DNA from: Anaeroplasma sp902783745
Lineage (GTDB): Bacteria > Bacillota_I > Bacilli_A > Acholeplasmatales > Anaeroplasmataceae
NCBI GenBank assembly: GCA_946617655.1
Contig: CAMOKL010000001.1
Span: 159,523-223,522, forward strand
Direction: 5' to 3'
DNA length: 64,000 nucleotides
The number at the start of each line of letters is the position of its first letter. The stretch's first letter is position 1. This document shows positions 63,947 to 64,000 of the stretch, piece after piece. A program made the position numbers and the translations under genes. The notes beneath the pieces are model-generated. The model was not told the DNA's origin and did not search any database. It was given only the letters and a program-made list of their open reading frames with translations.

Positions 63947-64000
63947 TTACTTAATATTTAATTCAGAAATATCAGAAAAAGTATATCCTCTAGATAATAG
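63947..64000 (-). CDS. Possible C-terminal end of a gene (cut by window edge)
   Basis: An open frame enters from the right edge and ends in TAA at 63947-63949, giving LLSRGYTFSDISELNIK. A strong terminator follows 73 bases later, as expected after a gene. Too short to identify or to be sure of the frame. Confidence 0.4.
   Translation of the reverse strand, partial: LLSRGYTFSDISELNIK

Overview
The window is a compact, AT-rich bacterial chromosome segment with almost every gene on the minus strand. It looks like a low-GC Firmicute, most likely a gut-type Bacilli/Erysipelotrichia or RF39-like lineage. The evidence is the Firmicutes gene orders (rimP-nusA-rnpM-L7Ae-infB-rbfA, infC-rpmI-rplT, ftsY-ylxM-ffh, ylqF-rnhB), strong AGGAGG-type ribosome binding sites, a T-box leader, an L20-type leader, a short HisG paired with HisZ, and lipoproteins with Firmicutes-style signal peptides. 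UGA is used as a stop (for example at the end of hisF), so this is not the Mycoplasma code. I see no tRNA or rRNA genes, insertion sequences, prophage or CRISPR arrays.

Layout from left to right. 1-3050: three lipoprotein genes (one cut by the left edge), each with its own promoter. 3175-8788: an operon encoding an SMC-like JetABC/MksBEF complex (kleisin-like, winged-helix and ATPase subunits) followed by a sepF-like gene, with no JetD nuclease. 8973-10073: ychF. 10233-19409: a complete hisZGDCBHAF-IE operon ending in a phosphoglucomutase gene. 19562-20311: a divergent lipoprotein serine protease. 20345-27041: a T-box-controlled run of GNAT, hisS, archaeal-type aspS, comEB, a PDZ/Lon-type protease, a small membrane protein, lspA and rluD.

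27045-30617: a DEAD-box helicase, rsmD and an unknown gene, preceded by a structured RNA that has its own promoter and terminator. 30655-32537: a small membrane protein, rplT, rpmI and infC (AUU start) with an L20-type leader. 32565-35326: an ABC-type cassette with an exported protein of unknown role. 35416-40655: an Mrp ATPase and the nusA-infB operon, whose leader contains a terminator-like hairpin. 40656-48166: an ankyrin protein, HU, greA, a YgjP-type metalloprotein, two U32-family genes, and ffh-ylxM-ftsY. 48228-50782: topA with an extended zinc-binding tail. 50919-56871: a membrane protein, an FtsK motor lacking membrane segments, lepB, ylqF and rnhB. 56935-57699: a HAD phosphatase on the plus strand. 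57673-63822: glgB, glgP and a membrane-anchored MutS-like ATPase. A probable gene tail sits at the right edge.

Most of the region is housekeeping: translation and its control, the SRP pathway, signal peptide processing, histidine synthesis and glycogen turnover. The parts most worth a second look are the JetD-less SMC complex next to sepF (with no smc beside ftsY), the structured RNA in front of the helicase gene, the T-box with overlapping Asp and His codons, the split FtsK/membrane-protein pair, the nusA leader hairpin, and the exported-protein/ABC cassette.
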